Shown in pieces: positions 16,756 to 26,869 of a stretch of DNA of 64,000 bases (the stretch's first letter is position 1; the number at the start of each line of letters is the position of its first letter). The position numbers and the translations under genes were made by a program. The stretch spans positions 1-64,000 of the forward strand of contig MNYM01000032.1 of NCBI GenBank assembly GCA_001873065.1, read 5' to 3'. Origin of the DNA: Flavobacteriaceae bacterium CG2_30_31_66. Its GTDB lineage: Bacteria; Bacteroidota; Bacteroidia; Flavobacteriales; Flavobacteriaceae. Under the pieces are notes generated by a model that made no database searches, had not been told where the DNA came from, and saw nothing but the letters and a program-made list of their open reading frames with translations.

Positions 16756-19700
16756 TTATAATTCTAAATTTAAACCTAAAGAATAAATTCTTTGGTTAAA
16801 AGATCTATTGTCTGTTGTTCCTGCTAAACTTTGTTCAGGATCAATACCTTTGTGAGATTGAAAAGTTAATAAATTATCTCCTTGAAAATAAATTCTCAAT
16901 CTTCCTAACCCAACATTTTTAGCAACTTCAGAAGGTAAAGTATATCCGAATGTTACTGCTTTCAATCTTAAATAATCATTTTTAAATAAAAATCTAGTTG
17001 AAGTCGCATTAAAATCATTTTGACTATTTTGAAGACGAGGTATATCTGTAACATCCCCAGGGTTTTGCCATCTGTTTACTAAATCAACAGAAGCAGCACG
17101 TCCAAATTGTTCAAAACCATTCATTAATGAAGCGTAGGTACTATCATAAATATAACCGCCAACACTAAAATTCATAAGAACGTTTAAATCAAAATTACCA
17201 TATTTGAAGGTATTTGTAATACCACCTTGAAAATCTGGTAATGATTCTTTACCTGTTTGGTAACGTGTTGCAGAAGCATAATTATTAGTTGTTAATCTAT
17301 TTCCTGTAGGTTCATTGTTTGCGTCTAATTCATCAATAGACCATAAAGCTTCTCCTGTTGCAGGGTCTACGCCTCTGTACTCTTGAATGAAAAATTCATA
17401 CAAAGAAGTACCTACTTGCCATCTTTTTGTACCATTGATAAAAGATTCCTGTGTTAACTCGGTAATTTCATTTTTAACAAAAGAAAGGTTTAAGTTTGTT
17501 GACCACTCGAAGTTTGCTTTTGAAATATTTATAGTATTTAAATTGATCTCAATACCTGAATTTTTCAGAGCACCAACGTTTGTTGTAATACTTGTGTTTC
17601 CTGTTGAACCAGGCAATGGTTTGTCATATAACAAATCAATTGATTCTTTTTCAAAATATTCAACACTACCATTGATTCTGTTATTAAATAAACCAAAGTC
17701 AATACCAACATTTATGGAAGATGTTTTTTCCCAAGAAAGTAATGGGTCGCTCACTGAACCTAAAACAACCCCTGTTTGGTCTAATTCATTATAACCAGTT
17801 TCAAATAGTGACAAATATGGGAAATATCCAATTCCTCTATTATTACCCAACTCACCATAAGAACCTTTAAGTTTCAAGAAATTTAAAACAGAACTGTCTT
17901 TTAAGAAATTTTCTTTAGAAATTATCCAAGAGCCACCAACTGAGAAAAAATCACCAAATCTGGTTTCTTTTGAAAATCTTGTTGAACCATCATTTCTATA
18001 AGAACCTTCAACAAAATATTTTCCATCATAGTTGTAAGATGCTCTTGCTAAGTAGCTCTCTAATCTTTCTTCATTTAAATATCCACCTACAGATTCAGGG
18101 GTAGTACTACCATTTAATACCTTAACATTAGGAAGGAAACCTACTCCTTGTGCGCTTAAACCTTCAATTTTAAATTTATAAGCCTCATGAATTAAACTTG
18201 CAGAAATATTATGAACATCTCCAAAAGTTTTATCAAAATTCAATGCGTTGATTGTATTCAAAGTTGATGTAATATTTCTGTCTTGAGATACTCTACCTCC
18301 AACGTTTGCAGCAAATCCAAACTCGTTGTGAACATATTGATAACCGTCAAAAATTACTTTTTCGAATCCAACTGTAGTTCTAAAATTAAGATAATCAGTA
18401 AAATCAAATTGTGCATATCCATTTGCTTGTATGTTATCTCTAGTATTTAAGTTGATATAATTAAATAATGATCCATAAGCATTTTCACCCTCAAAAACAG
18501 CTCTTGTACCGTTTACATTTTGACCTGAGGTATTCCCATAATCAAAAATTGGATTTCCAAAATTATCAGGAATAATAACTCCGTTAACATCTCTTCTATA
18601 CAAAGAGTAGACAGATGAAACAGAGGTAGTCCATTGAACTGCAGATTGAAACGCAGTTCCAGATTGTGTTGGATTGTTTTGTTTTGAAGTTGAGTAAGAG
18701 GAATTAAAACCTATCGTTAACCAATCTTTTAGTTTAGAAGTTAAATTAAGTCTTGTTGTAATTCTCTTAAAGTCTGACTCGGCAATACTTCCTTCTTGGT
18801 CTAAATAGTTAGCAGAGAAAAAATAAGTAGAGGTAGCAGAACCACCTGATGCAGTTAAACCGTGTTCTTTTCTTAAAGCTGCATCATTGAAAAGCAGCGC
18901 TGTCCAATCTGTTTCCCATAATTTAGAAGAAGTTACCAAGTTACCATTTACATCTACAGGATTTGGAACGTTTGGTCCATAAGGATTGTAACCAAAACCA
19001 GAAATTAAACCGTTGGTTGCATTTTGAGCAGCAACATTAGGAGCTAAACCATTTACGTAAACATCTGAGTTTTTCATAGCTTCCCAAGTATATCTCATTT
19101 GGTCATCAGTGTTTAATAACGCATGTTGTTTGACGGCTTGATTCGCAAAACCCATTGTTGTTCTGAACGTAATATTTGTTGGTGAATTTAATTTACCTTT
19201 TTTTGTATTAATCAAAATCACACCATTTGCACCTCTTGAACCATAAAGCGCAGTTGAAGAAGCATCTTTTAATACGTTCATAGATTCAATTTGATCAGGA
19301 CTTATTGAGTTAATATTCCCGTTGTAAGGTGTACCATCCAAAATAATCAAAGGAGATGCATCAGCGTTGATAGAGCCAACACCTCTTACTCTTATTTCTG
19401 GGTTATTACCTGGTTGTCCGCCAGCAGAAATTATTGTTACCCCTGGGACAGTTCCTTGTAGCGCATTTGTAACTGAAACAACCTGTTGTTTTTCAATAAC
19501 ATCATTTGTTAAGACAGCAACTGAACCTACAATAGATTCTTTTGTTTGTGTACCAAAAGCTACAACAACAATTTCATCTAATACATTACTCTCTTGTTCT
19601 AACTTCACATTGATTGAGTTAGCATTTCCTACAGTTTTTTCAACAGTTTTGTATCCCAAATATCTAAAAACTAACACATCGCCAGTTTTAGCTTTAATAG

Positions 19701-19881
19701 AATACTTACCATCAAAATCTGTTTCTTGACCACTTAAAGTTCCTTTTACAAGGACACTTACACCAGGCAAAGCGCCAGATTCTTCGGTAACTGTACCAGA
19801 AATAGTTCTTTCTTGTGCAAAGGTAATTTGCACTACAAACGCTAGAAAAAGCGTTAAAAATCCATTAAACTTTGTCTTCAT
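16756..19881 (-). CDS. SusC/RagA family TonB-linked outer membrane protein (second pair)
   Basis: A 1041-residue TonB-dependent transporter that imports an oligomeric nutrient across the outer membrane with its SusD partner. Order: signal peptide ending TFAQ (about 22 residues), carboxypeptidase-D-like domain (RTISGTVTEESGALPGVSV), plug with VRGVGSINADASPLIILDG and the SusC signature ASSTALYGSRGANGVIL, then a 22-strand-type barrel ending YSLGLNLEL. The frame is open 23 codons further upstream, but the ATG at 19881 is the start of the signal peptide. Its first 70 residues closely match those of the other SusC in this window. Confidence 0.95.
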   Translation of the reverse strand: MKTKFNGFLTLFLAFVVQITFAQERTISGTVTEESGALPGVSVLVKGTLSGQETDFDGKYSIKAKTGDVLVFRYLGYKTVEKTVGNANSINVKLEQESNVLDEIVVVAFGTQTKESIVGSVAVLTNDVIEKQQVVSVTNALQGTVPGVTIISAGGQPGNNPEIRVRGVGSINADASPLIILDGTPYNGNINSISPDQIESMNVLKDASSTALYGSRGANGVILINTKKGKLNSPTNITFRTTMGFANQAVKQHALLNTDDQMRYTWEAMKNSDVYVNGLAPNVAAQNATNGLISGFGYNPYGPNVPNPVDVNGNLVTSSKLWETDWTALLFNDAALRKEHGLTASGGSATSTYFFSANYLDQEGSIAESDFKRITTRLNLTSKLKDWLTIGFNSSYSTSKQNNPTQSGTAFQSAVQWTTSVSSVYSLYRRDVNGVIIPDNFGNPIFDYGNTSGQNVNGTRAVFEGENAYGSLFNYINLNTRDNIQANGYAQFDFTDYLNFRTTVGFEKVIFDGYQYVHNEFGFAANVGGRVSQDRNITSTLNTINALNFDKTFGDVHNISASLIHEAYKFKIEGLSAQGVGFLPNVKVLNGSTTPESVGGYLNEERLESYLARASYNYDGKYFVEGSYRNDGSTRFSKETRFGDFFSVGGSWIISKENFLKDSSVLNFLKLKGSYGELGNNRGIGYFPYLSLFETGYNELDQTGVVLGSVSDPLLSWEKTSSINVGIDFGLFNNRINGSVEYFEKESIDLLYDKPLPGSTGNTSITTNVGALKNSGIEINLNTINISKANFEWSTNLNLSFVKNEITELTQESFINGTKRWQVGTSLYEFFIQEYRGVDPATGEALWSIDELDANNEPTGNRLTTNNYASATRYQTGKESLPDFQGGITNTFKYGNFDLNVLMNFSVGGYIYDSTYASLMNGFEQFGRAASVDLVNRWQNPGDVTDIPRLQNSQNDFNATSTRFLFKNDYLRLKAVTFGYTLPSEVAKNVGLGRLRIYFQGDNLLTFQSHKGIDPEQSLAGTTDNRSFNQRIYSLGLNLEL

Positions 19882-19982
19882 TGTATAATTATTTGAATTA
19901 ATTAATGTCAAAAGTCTTAAATTAAACTTTAAAAAACAATTTTTTAACACTAAAAAATTTACTTTAAATGAAAAATAAATAA

Positions 19983-20008
19983 AAAAACCAACCTATTTAG
20001 GTTGGTTT
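19983..20008 (-). terminator. Intrinsic terminator upstream of the second susC
   Basis: Stem AAAACCAACCT/AGGTTGGTTTT with a four-base loop (11 bp), and an A-rich flank that becomes a T-run on the minus strand. It is the second of two terminators between the first SusD and the second SusC and lies just past the small coding remnant. Confidence 0.85.
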
Positions 20009-20034
20009 TGATAATGAATTGAAGTTTTTGTTGC

Positions 20035-20115
20035 TATTTAAACAACCAAAGCACGGTATTTAATGCGTCAGTTCTTTGTGCAGCAATTGTAGCATTGTAG
20101 TTTACTGTAATTAAA
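20035..20115 (-). pseudogene. Possible gene remnant of about 25 codons between two terminators
   Basis: On the minus strand a short open stretch reads ITVNYNATIAAQRTDALNTVLWLF before a stop, then runs into the terminator at 19983-20008. There is no start codon upstream and it is preceded by another terminator. It looks more protein-like than random AT-rich DNA, so it could be the tail of a deleted gene whose terminator survives. I cannot identify the parent. Confidence 0.25.
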
Positions 20116-20119
20116 CAAA

Positions 20120-20151
20120 AAAACCACTAACTTTTGATCGTTAGTGGTTTT
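20120..20151 (-). terminator. Intrinsic terminator of the first susC-susD pair
   Basis: Stem AAAACCACTAAC/GTTAGTGGTTTT (12 bp) with an eight-base loop, placed 19 bases after the SusD stop at 20171 and followed by T residues on the minus strand. Confidence 0.9.
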
Positions 20152-20170
20152 AGGAAATTATTTGTATTTT

Positions 20171-21622
20171 TTAATTTTTATCCCAAAACAATTTTGTTGT
20201 TTGGGTATCACCACCAATTGCGGCAGATGCTGCTGTCCAATTAGCTTCGTTTAAGTTCTGCTCACTAATAGGATATGTATATCTTGTTGGAACAGGATTT
20301 CCACTAACTGCTGGTAAGTTGAAAGTGGGTGTATCATAAACTCTCCAAGCAGTCCAGGCTTCAAAACCCCTATTATACATTGCTAACCACAACTGATTAC
20401 CAATTTTTACTTTCCAATCTCCAGGCGCAGTAGCGTAAGCTACATTTGGATTTGCCAAATAAGTAGCAACATTCGAAGCACCCCAGTAATTAAATGAAGC
20501 AGTGATGCCGTTGTTATAAAAACTAGCTGCATTAGCTGGAGTTCCAGAAATTGATCGTTCAGCTGCATCTGCTAGATAAAAACATACTTCAGCGTAATCA
20601 ATTAAACATGCCTGAAATTCAGGGCTGTGCATTGATGTGTTATCATCTTTACCTCTTATGTGAGAGTAACTATTGAAACTGTTGTTTTCACCATAAGGGC
20701 CTCCTAAGTAAGTGTCTGCTCCGAGGTTTTGGTCAAAGTAGACAGATCTTCTAGGATCATTTAAATTATTCATAAAATCTACCAATGTATTAGCAGCAAC
20801 AAAATCAGATCGACCAGATTGTACTAAATCAACCCAAATAGGATTGGTATTTGGTGTAGCACTTTCATAAACAAGGGCTGCATTGTCAGCATTTGACGAA
20901 ATAACACCTCCACTTACAGCAGAAGTAATCGCAGTTTTTGCTTGAGCTGACATACTTGGAACATCAATAACACGCAATCCCATTCTTAATAATAACGAAT
21001 TTGCAAATTTCTTCCAAGAAGTAGCATTTCCACTGTAAATTGGATCAGTAGCACCAAAACCAGTTCCTGAAATTGTTGGGATTACATTTGTCAAACGAGT
21101 AATTAAGTCACTATATATGGTCTCCGCATCATCATATTTTGGTAAAACAAATTGAGAAGGATTCAAAGCTTCAGAATAAGGAATATCTCCAAATGTTTCA
21201 ACTAACTGTGCCCAGGTGTAAATTGCTAAAACTTCTATTTGAGCATTTTTAGAATTCTTTTCTGCAGAAGATAATCCCTCATCAGCAGTAACTACCTCAC
21301 TAGCTGTTTTCAAATCTAACAATACGTTTCTGTACATTTCTGACCAGTGATTTGCAGGAATATTTCTATTATTAAAATCATAGTTCGCCTCGTCAACGTA
21401 GGTTGTTTCTGTCCAGTGTTGTCCTAACATTCTAAAAATGTTTCTATTGACATTTGTACTTGTCATTTGGTCATACAAACTTTTTACAGCAGCATTGTAT
21501 AAGAATCCAGCGTCAACTTGAGTTGGATTTTTTGGATCTCTGTTTAAATTCTCATATACCTCGTCGGTTTGACAAGAAATAATTAAAATTAGAGATAGAA
21601 TTGTTAATAGTTTATTTCTCAT
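20171..21622 (-). CDS. SusD/RagB family lipoprotein, SusD-like_2 type (first pair)
   Basis: A 483-residue surface lipoprotein. The signal peptide ends in lipobox IISC (Cys at 17), then QTDEVYENLNRDPKNPTQVDAGFLYNAAVKSLYDQM. The DPKNP motif and the residues after it mark the SusD-like_2 (PF12771-type) subfamily rather than classic SusD. Later motifs include EVLAIYTWAQLVETFGDIPYSEAL and the C-terminal IGNQLWLAMYNRGFEAWTAWRVYDTP. It begins 12 bp after the susC stop at 21634, forming a transporter pair, and ends at a terminator. Subfamily members are often linked to non-polysaccharide substrates, but that cannot be decided here. Confidence 0.93.
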   Translation of the reverse strand: MRNKLLTILSLILIISCQTDEVYENLNRDPKNPTQVDAGFLYNAAVKSLYDQMTSTNVNRNIFRMLGQHWTETTYVDEANYDFNNRNIPANHWSEMYRNVLLDLKTASEVVTADEGLSSAEKNSKNAQIEVLAIYTWAQLVETFGDIPYSEALNPSQFVLPKYDDAETIYSDLITRLTNVIPTISGTGFGATDPIYSGNATSWKKFANSLLLRMGLRVIDVPSMSAQAKTAITSAVSGGVISSNADNAALVYESATPNTNPIWVDLVQSGRSDFVAANTLVDFMNNLNDPRRSVYFDQNLGADTYLGGPYGENNSFNSYSHIRGKDDNTSMHSPEFQACLIDYAEVCFYLADAAERSISGTPANAASFYNNGITASFNYWGASNVATYLANPNVAYATAPGDWKVKIGNQLWLAMYNRGFEAWTAWRVYDTPTFNLPAVSGNPVPTRYTYPISEQNLNEANWTAASAAIGGDTQTTKLFWDKN

Positions 21623-21633
21623 GATTTAATTTT

Positions 21634-24600
21634 TTAAAATTGTAATTTAACACTAGCTCCTACTTCTCTAATAGAAGGGTATGCACCAGATTGATATCCT
21701 TGTATATTTCCTGAGCTTAGACCAGCTTCTGGATCAGAATAAGGAGTGCTTTTGTTGATTATCCATAAGTTTCTACCAATTATTGAGATAGATGCTGATG
21801 TAAATGGAGTTTTTTTAATTGTTTCTTTATCCAAATTATAAGTTATACTAGCTTCTCTTAATTTAATATAACCAGCGTCATAAACGTGTAATGCATTTGG
21901 AGCTCTTGCATATCCGTAAGGGTTTGCATATATATCAAAATTAGCTCTTACTTCGTTTTTAGTTCCATCTGGAGCAACACCGTCTACAATCAATCCGCCA
22001 GAATCAGCTCCGTAGTTTCCTGGTGTTCCTGTTACAACATCTCTTATAGGATTTCCTAATTCATTATTTTGTGCAGACCAGTCATACATTCCTGTTGCAT
22101 AACCATACCAAGTATCTAAAGAGAATACATTTCCTCCTTTTTGAATATCAATTAAAAAACCTAAACTAAAGTTTTTATATCTAAAAGTATTGAAAACACC
22201 TGCTTTCCAATCTGGATTTATGTCGCCAATTACTTGGTTACTGTCACTGGTTCGTTGATAAGTTCCTATTCTACTTGCTGAACCTGTTTGGTTTACAATT
22301 CTACCTCCATTTGCTGCATAAATAAAATCAGATCCTCTAATAGTTCCGTAAGGTTGACCAGGGGTTGCATTGATTGATATACCTCCTTGTAAGGCTGCTA
22401 TCTGTAAATTCTTAATTCCGTTAAGCAATTCAACCACTAAACTTTCGTTTTTAGCCCAGTTAGTGGTAATATCCCATTGAAAATTTTCTGATTTTAATGG
22501 TGTTAAATTTAATTGAACCTCCCAACCTTTATTTTCTATTGTACCAGCATTTAATACGGCAGATGTGTATCCTGTTGCGGTAGAAAGAGGGATACTTGTA
22601 ATTTGGTTGATGCTTTGAGTATTGTAGTAAGAAATATCAACTCCAACTCTTCTGTCAAACATTGACATTTCTAATCCAATTTCATAACTTTCTTGTCTCT
22701 CTGGTAAAAGATTTAAGTTGGCTTGTGCATTTGGATTTGATGCAATTCCATTACCATTAAAAGGTGTTCCAATTCCAAAGGTATTGAAAACTCTGTAGGG
22801 ATTTGTATCACTTCCTACTTCTGCATAATTTGCTCTTAGTTTACCAAAATTTAACCAATCTCCTTTGATGAGTTGTGAAAATATTAAACTTCCCGAGATA
22901 GAGAAATATCCATAACGATTATTTGCTTTAGGCAAAGTGGAAGAACGGTCAGTTCTGTAAGAACCTTCTACAAAAGCAAAATTGTCATATCCCAAACTAG
23001 CTCTAATATATTCACCGTCAACCATACTTGTTGAATCATATTCTGTTGGTGCATTTATAGGATTTACACTGTTTGAAAGTGAATATAAACTTCTTAAATT
23101 AAGGCCACCGTTAGTTGATGCGAAAATACTATTACGTACATTTCTTCTTATATTAACACCAATATTTCCCTCTAAGTTTAGTTTATCAGTAAGATTTTTA
23201 TTAAAATTTAACATGAAATCCCAGTTGTATTCTGCAACATTATTGTTGAATCTCGAATATGAAGATACATTTGCACTTCCAACATTTGTTCTTTCTTCTT
23301 GTAATTCTGAATAGGTGTCAAAAGAAAATTTTCCTGTGGTATTTAACCAGTCATTGATTTCATAGTCTAATGCTAAATTTCCAAAAAATCTACTTCTAGT
23401 ATCAGTTTCATAATTTTCATAAAAAGTCCAATAAGGGTTGTCAGAGTAAATAGGAGATAAATCATCTGGACCATTAGGATTCCAAGTGATGTTATCACCA
23501 GTTGCGAAGTATGCGTCTCTCTGTTCTTTTAGATCAACGTTCATTTGAAACCATTGTCTAAATTGCTGCATCACGTTATTTGAGTCATAACCTGTTCCAT
23601 TTCGACCTTTACCACTTGTTTTTATGAAGTTAAATGAGCTTGAAGCTTTAAATTTATCAGATAAATTGTGTGACCCGTTGAATGAAATAGTATTTCTTTT
23701 AAGTAAGCTATTTGGTAAATTTCCTTCTTGATTAAGATTAGTAACTCCCAATCTAAATGCGCTAGTATCATTCCCTCCATCTAAAGAAAAGGAGTTTACA
23801 GCAGTAATTGAAGTTCCCCAAACGAAATTTGGATCATTTCCCTCTCTGTGAGATAACCAAGGAGTTGCTTGCTGATATGTGCTCAATTGCGGGTATATTG
23901 AATTCCATTGGTAAACCAATAAATTAGGATTGAAAGCGGCACCATAAGAGGCATCTTCTGTAAAAGGAGTTGTCAAATCAAGTGTCCCGTCTCCATTTAC
24001 ATCAAATAAATTAAAATATCCATCTGCTGAATCATAATATGGACCATAACCAGCACCATACTTATTTTGGTATTTAACTAATGTACTCTTATCAGCAGTT
24101 CCTGATGTAATACTTGAATTAATTGTTACTCCAATACCTCTTTTAGAAGTTCCTTTTTTAGTAGTAATCATTATAACACCATTTGAAGCTCTCGAACCGT
24201 AAAGAGCAGTTGCAGCTGCACCTTTTAATACGTTGATCGATTCAATGTCGTCTGGGTTAATATCCGAAGCAGCGTTACCATAATCATATCCACCTCTTCC
24301 TGTTTGCTGACCAGAAGAATTTGAATTGCCATTGTCAACAGGAACCCCATCTACAACGAATAAAGCCTGATTGTTCCCCGCAATTGAGTTGTTACCTCTA
24401 ATTACAACATTGGTAGATCCACCAAGATTTCCTGAAGATTTAATATCTAAACCTGCAACTTTACCAGATAATGAATTAACAAAATTCTGACTTTTTATAC
24501 CAGATACTTTGTCACCCTTAACTTCTTGAGTTGAATATCCAAGAGATTTTTTATCTCTTTTGATGCCTAATGCAGTAATTACAACTTCATCAAGAATCCC

Positions 24601-24894
24601 AGCATCTTCTTGCATCACAACATCTATTGTGTTTGCATTGCTAACCTTTTTATCAACGGATTTATAACCTACATAACTAAAACTCAAGACGTCGCCAACT
24701 TTAGTTTTAATTGAGTATTTTCCATTGAAATCAGTTTCTGTTCCAGATGTGGTTCCTTTTACTAGGACACTAACTCCTGGTAAAACACCAGAAGCATCGG
24801 ATACAGTTCCAGAAACTGTTTTTTCTTGTGCAAACGAAATTTGCACAACCAACGCTAATAATAGCGTTAAAATCCCTTTAAACTTTGTTTTCAT
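21634..24894 (-). CDS. SusC/RagA family TonB-linked outer membrane protein (first pair)
   Basis: A 1086-residue TonB-dependent transporter. Order: signal peptide ending SFAQ, carboxypeptidase-D-like domain (KTVSGTVSDASGVLPGVSV), linker with VITALGIKRDKKSLGYS, plug with VIRGNNSIAGNNQALFVVDG and SusC signature AATALYGSRASNGVIMI, then the barrel ending REVGASVKLQF with the terminal Phe typical of outer-membrane barrels. The ATG at 24894 opens the signal peptide directly. It precedes its SusD by 11 bp. No anti-sigma factor or hybrid two-component regulator lies alongside, so local control is not evident. Confidence 0.95.
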   Translation of the reverse strand: MKTKFKGILTLLLALVVQISFAQEKTVSGTVSDASGVLPGVSVLVKGTTSGTETDFNGKYSIKTKVGDVLSFSYVGYKSVDKKVSNANTIDVVMQEDAGILDEVVITALGIKRDKKSLGYSTQEVKGDKVSGIKSQNFVNSLSGKVAGLDIKSSGNLGGSTNVVIRGNNSIAGNNQALFVVDGVPVDNGNSNSSGQQTGRGGYDYGNAASDINPDDIESINVLKGAAATALYGSRASNGVIMITTKKGTSKRGIGVTINSSITSGTADKSTLVKYQNKYGAGYGPYYDSADGYFNLFDVNGDGTLDLTTPFTEDASYGAAFNPNLLVYQWNSIYPQLSTYQQATPWLSHREGNDPNFVWGTSITAVNSFSLDGGNDTSAFRLGVTNLNQEGNLPNSLLKRNTISFNGSHNLSDKFKASSSFNFIKTSGKGRNGTGYDSNNVMQQFRQWFQMNVDLKEQRDAYFATGDNITWNPNGPDDLSPIYSDNPYWTFYENYETDTRSRFFGNLALDYEINDWLNTTGKFSFDTYSELQEERTNVGSANVSSYSRFNNNVAEYNWDFMLNFNKNLTDKLNLEGNIGVNIRRNVRNSIFASTNGGLNLRSLYSLSNSVNPINAPTEYDSTSMVDGEYIRASLGYDNFAFVEGSYRTDRSSTLPKANNRYGYFSISGSLIFSQLIKGDWLNFGKLRANYAEVGSDTNPYRVFNTFGIGTPFNGNGIASNPNAQANLNLLPERQESYEIGLEMSMFDRRVGVDISYYNTQSINQITSIPLSTATGYTSAVLNAGTIENKGWEVQLNLTPLKSENFQWDITTNWAKNESLVVELLNGIKNLQIAALQGGISINATPGQPYGTIRGSDFIYAANGGRIVNQTGSASRIGTYQRTSDSNQVIGDINPDWKAGVFNTFRYKNFSLGFLIDIQKGGNVFSLDTWYGYATGMYDWSAQNNELGNPIRDVVTGTPGNYGADSGGLIVDGVAPDGTKNEVRANFDIYANPYGYARAPNALHVYDAGYIKLREASITYNLDKETIKKTPFTSASISIIGRNLWIINKSTPYSDPEAGLSSGNIQGYQSGAYPSIREVGASVKLQF

Positions 24895-24921
24895 TATTTA
24901 TTATATTTGAATTAATTGCAT

Positions 24922-24952
24922 CAAATATCTTAATTCTATGTTAACTAAACAA
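24922..24952 (-). promoter_or_regulatory. Putative promoter of the first susC-susD pair
   Basis: On the minus strand: TTG at 24952-24950, a 20-base spacer, then GATATTTG at 24929-24922. This matches the Bacteroidota promoter except for the first base of the -7 element. The start codon lies 27 bases further on. Confidence 0.4.
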
Positions 24953-25028
24953 CAAAAAACGTTAAAAAGAGTTAAAATAACTGAAAAAAAATAAAATCCC
25001 TTAATGTTTAGTTAATATTAAACTCATT

Positions 25029-26696
25029 TTAAAAATAACTTTTCCAATTTACTATCACCTTAATGTCTTTAAAATCAATAGGATTTCTATTATTTTTTCC
25101 TACGGAAGTGTTTAAATTTATTTGAGAATTACCTACATTAAATAAAAATCCGAAGCCAATTCCGAGGGCTTTTTTTTGTTCTTTAAATGAATAAAATTGA
25201 CCGAAATCTGTAATTGAGTATAAATATGACAACGAAGATGTTAAAATACGGTATTCAATTGTAAAGAAAGTATAGCTTTCTGTGAAAATACTTTGTTCAT
25301 TGTAACCTCGAATTGAATTGGCACCTCCAATTCTAAACAGTTCGTTATTTAAATAGGTATCAGAATTCAAGTATCCTGTTTCGTTTTTTATGTAAATGCT
25401 ATTTCTAGCATTTAAATCCCAAATGTAAGAAGCCGTAGATTTTAGTTTAAATTGCTTAGAATTTTCATATTCAATTTTTCTATTTCCAAAAGCTGGATTA
25501 ATTTCAAAATAAAACTTATTGAAATAAAACAAATCGTTTTTTGGTTTTGAGTATGAGAAATAAATGCCGTAAAAATTGTTTGAAAAAGCAGCAATATTGT
25601 TACCTAAATTACTTTGTTCAAGATTTTCTGAGGATTCAGCATCGTATTTTAGTCCAAGTGTATAAAAATCAGCAATGCTAAGTTTAAAATTCGCATTGAA
25701 ATTCGTATTTAAAAAAGTAGAATCTTGTTTATAAATCGAGAAAGAAATCTCAGGACTAATTTTAGAATTGAAAATATAAGGAATTGCTGTGGTTACCTTA
25801 AATTCCTGACGCTCTTCGCCAATACTATTCCAAAAAATTTCAAAACGCTCTCCAGTAGTTAAAATATTATGAAAACGCACATCAAGCATTCCATTGAACA
25901 ATAAATCACCATTTTCTTTGGATGAAAAATTCACAATCCCATCAATACTATTGTTTTGTTTTTTTGAGAAATATAAAAAAAGTAAAGTTGAATCCTTTGT
26001 GAAAAGAACTTCAGGCGGTTTTATTTCTTTGATGAATGGTAAATTTTTACTTTTCTTAGAAATGTTTTCCATTTTTTTTTGATTAAATATGCTTAAAGGT
26101 TTGATTTTAAAATAATTTTTAAGAAATGATTTAGGGAAAACGTCATATCCTTTAACGATTACCTTATTTATAATTCTTTTTTCCGATAAATTTATTTTTA
26201 AATCGGCGAAAAGTGTTTTGTTTTTAATAATGATATTTTCTAGATGAATTTTTGAAAATGATTTTCCTTGATTGTCAAGCGAATTTGAGATTTCATTTAA
26301 AGTATTTTGAAGTTGATTGATAGGAATTGAAAACGAATTATTTTTAATAACAATTGTTTTTATGTCAGAAAATGCTATTGAATCAATTTTTATAATGGCT
26401 TTTTCAATCAAATCATTTAAAGTAAAAAATGCATTATAATTATTGTTGGTATTTTTAACACTGTCAATTGTATTGGTAAAATAGCCGAAATTTTTAAGTT
26501 GGTCAGCAATTTTTTCAATCTCACTTTGAATAGAAGCAGGGTTTTTAAATTTTTTTTGATACTCAATTTTATCTAAAACGATTTGCTCAACTTTATTTTT
26601 TGAAATCAATTTCAATGTGAATTCTTGAGAGATTCCATCAAAAGAAATCATCAGAAAAAATACTACATGTATATAAGGTTTAAAAGTTGTTTTCAA
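25029..26696 (-). CDS. Omp85-superfamily outer membrane protein (BamA/TamA-like, TTG start)
   Basis: A 555-residue outer membrane protein with an N-terminal signal peptide (TTFKPYIHVVFFLMISFDGISQ), a periplasmic part of about 200 residues that looks POTRA-like (IINKVIVKGYDVFPKSFLKNYF is typical of a POTRA strand-helix), and a C-terminal 16-strand-type barrel. GGANSIRGYNEQS contains the conserved RGY of the Omp85 loop 6. The last residue is Phe. The only start that keeps the whole signal peptide is TTG at 26696; the ATG inside the hydrophobic core would destroy it. Members of this group help insert or secrete proteins or lipids at the outer membrane. It is shorter than BamA (about 800 residues), so it is an accessory member. 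Confidence 0.8.
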   Translation of the reverse strand: MKTTFKPYIHVVFFLMISFDGISQEFTLKLISKNKVEQIVLDKIEYQKKFKNPASIQSEIEKIADQLKNFGYFTNTIDSVKNTNNNYNAFFTLNDLIEKAIIKIDSIAFSDIKTIVIKNNSFSIPINQLQNTLNEISNSLDNQGKSFSKIHLENIIIKNKTLFADLKINLSEKRIINKVIVKGYDVFPKSFLKNYFKIKPLSIFNQKKMENISKKSKNLPFIKEIKPPEVLFTKDSTLLFLYFSKKQNNSIDGIVNFSSKENGDLLFNGMLDVRFHNILTTGERFEIFWNSIGEERQEFKVTTAIPYIFNSKISPEISFSIYKQDSTFLNTNFNANFKLSIADFYTLGLKYDAESSENLEQSNLGNNIAAFSNNFYGIYFSYSKPKNDLFYFNKFYFEINPAFGNRKIEYENSKQFKLKSTASYIWDLNARNSIYIKNETGYLNSDTYLNNELFRIGGANSIRGYNEQSIFTESYTFFTIEYRILTSSLSYLYSITDFGQFYSFKEQKKALGIGFGFLFNVGNSQINLNTSVGKNNRNPIDFKDIKVIVNWKSYF

Positions 26697-26781
26697 ATAT
26701 GACTTTTTTGTTTGTAAAAGTAATTGAAATCCTTAAAAAATGTCAAAATAAAAATTTGAATCAAAAAATAACTTGTTGATT

Positions 26782-26812
26782 TTTGAATAATTAGAAATTA
26801 ATTGTACATTTG
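26782..26812 (+). promoter_or_regulatory. Promoter of the str operon (rpsL-rpsG-fusA-rpsJ)
   Basis: TTTG at 26782-26785, a 19-base spacer, and TACATTTG at 26805-26812: a full match to the Bacteroidota housekeeping promoter, 57 bases before the rpsL ATG. Confidence 0.75.
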
Positions 26813-26869
26813 CACACCCAAAAAACAGGGGAAAGTTTAATTATAAACGAAAAACAGTAATAATTTAGT

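Noticed and set aside
17387..17794. Plus-strand frames opposite the SusC genes (also 19367-19729 and 22982-23314)
   Set aside because: Shadow frames within strongly supported SusC coding sequence; no independent motif, signal or promoter.
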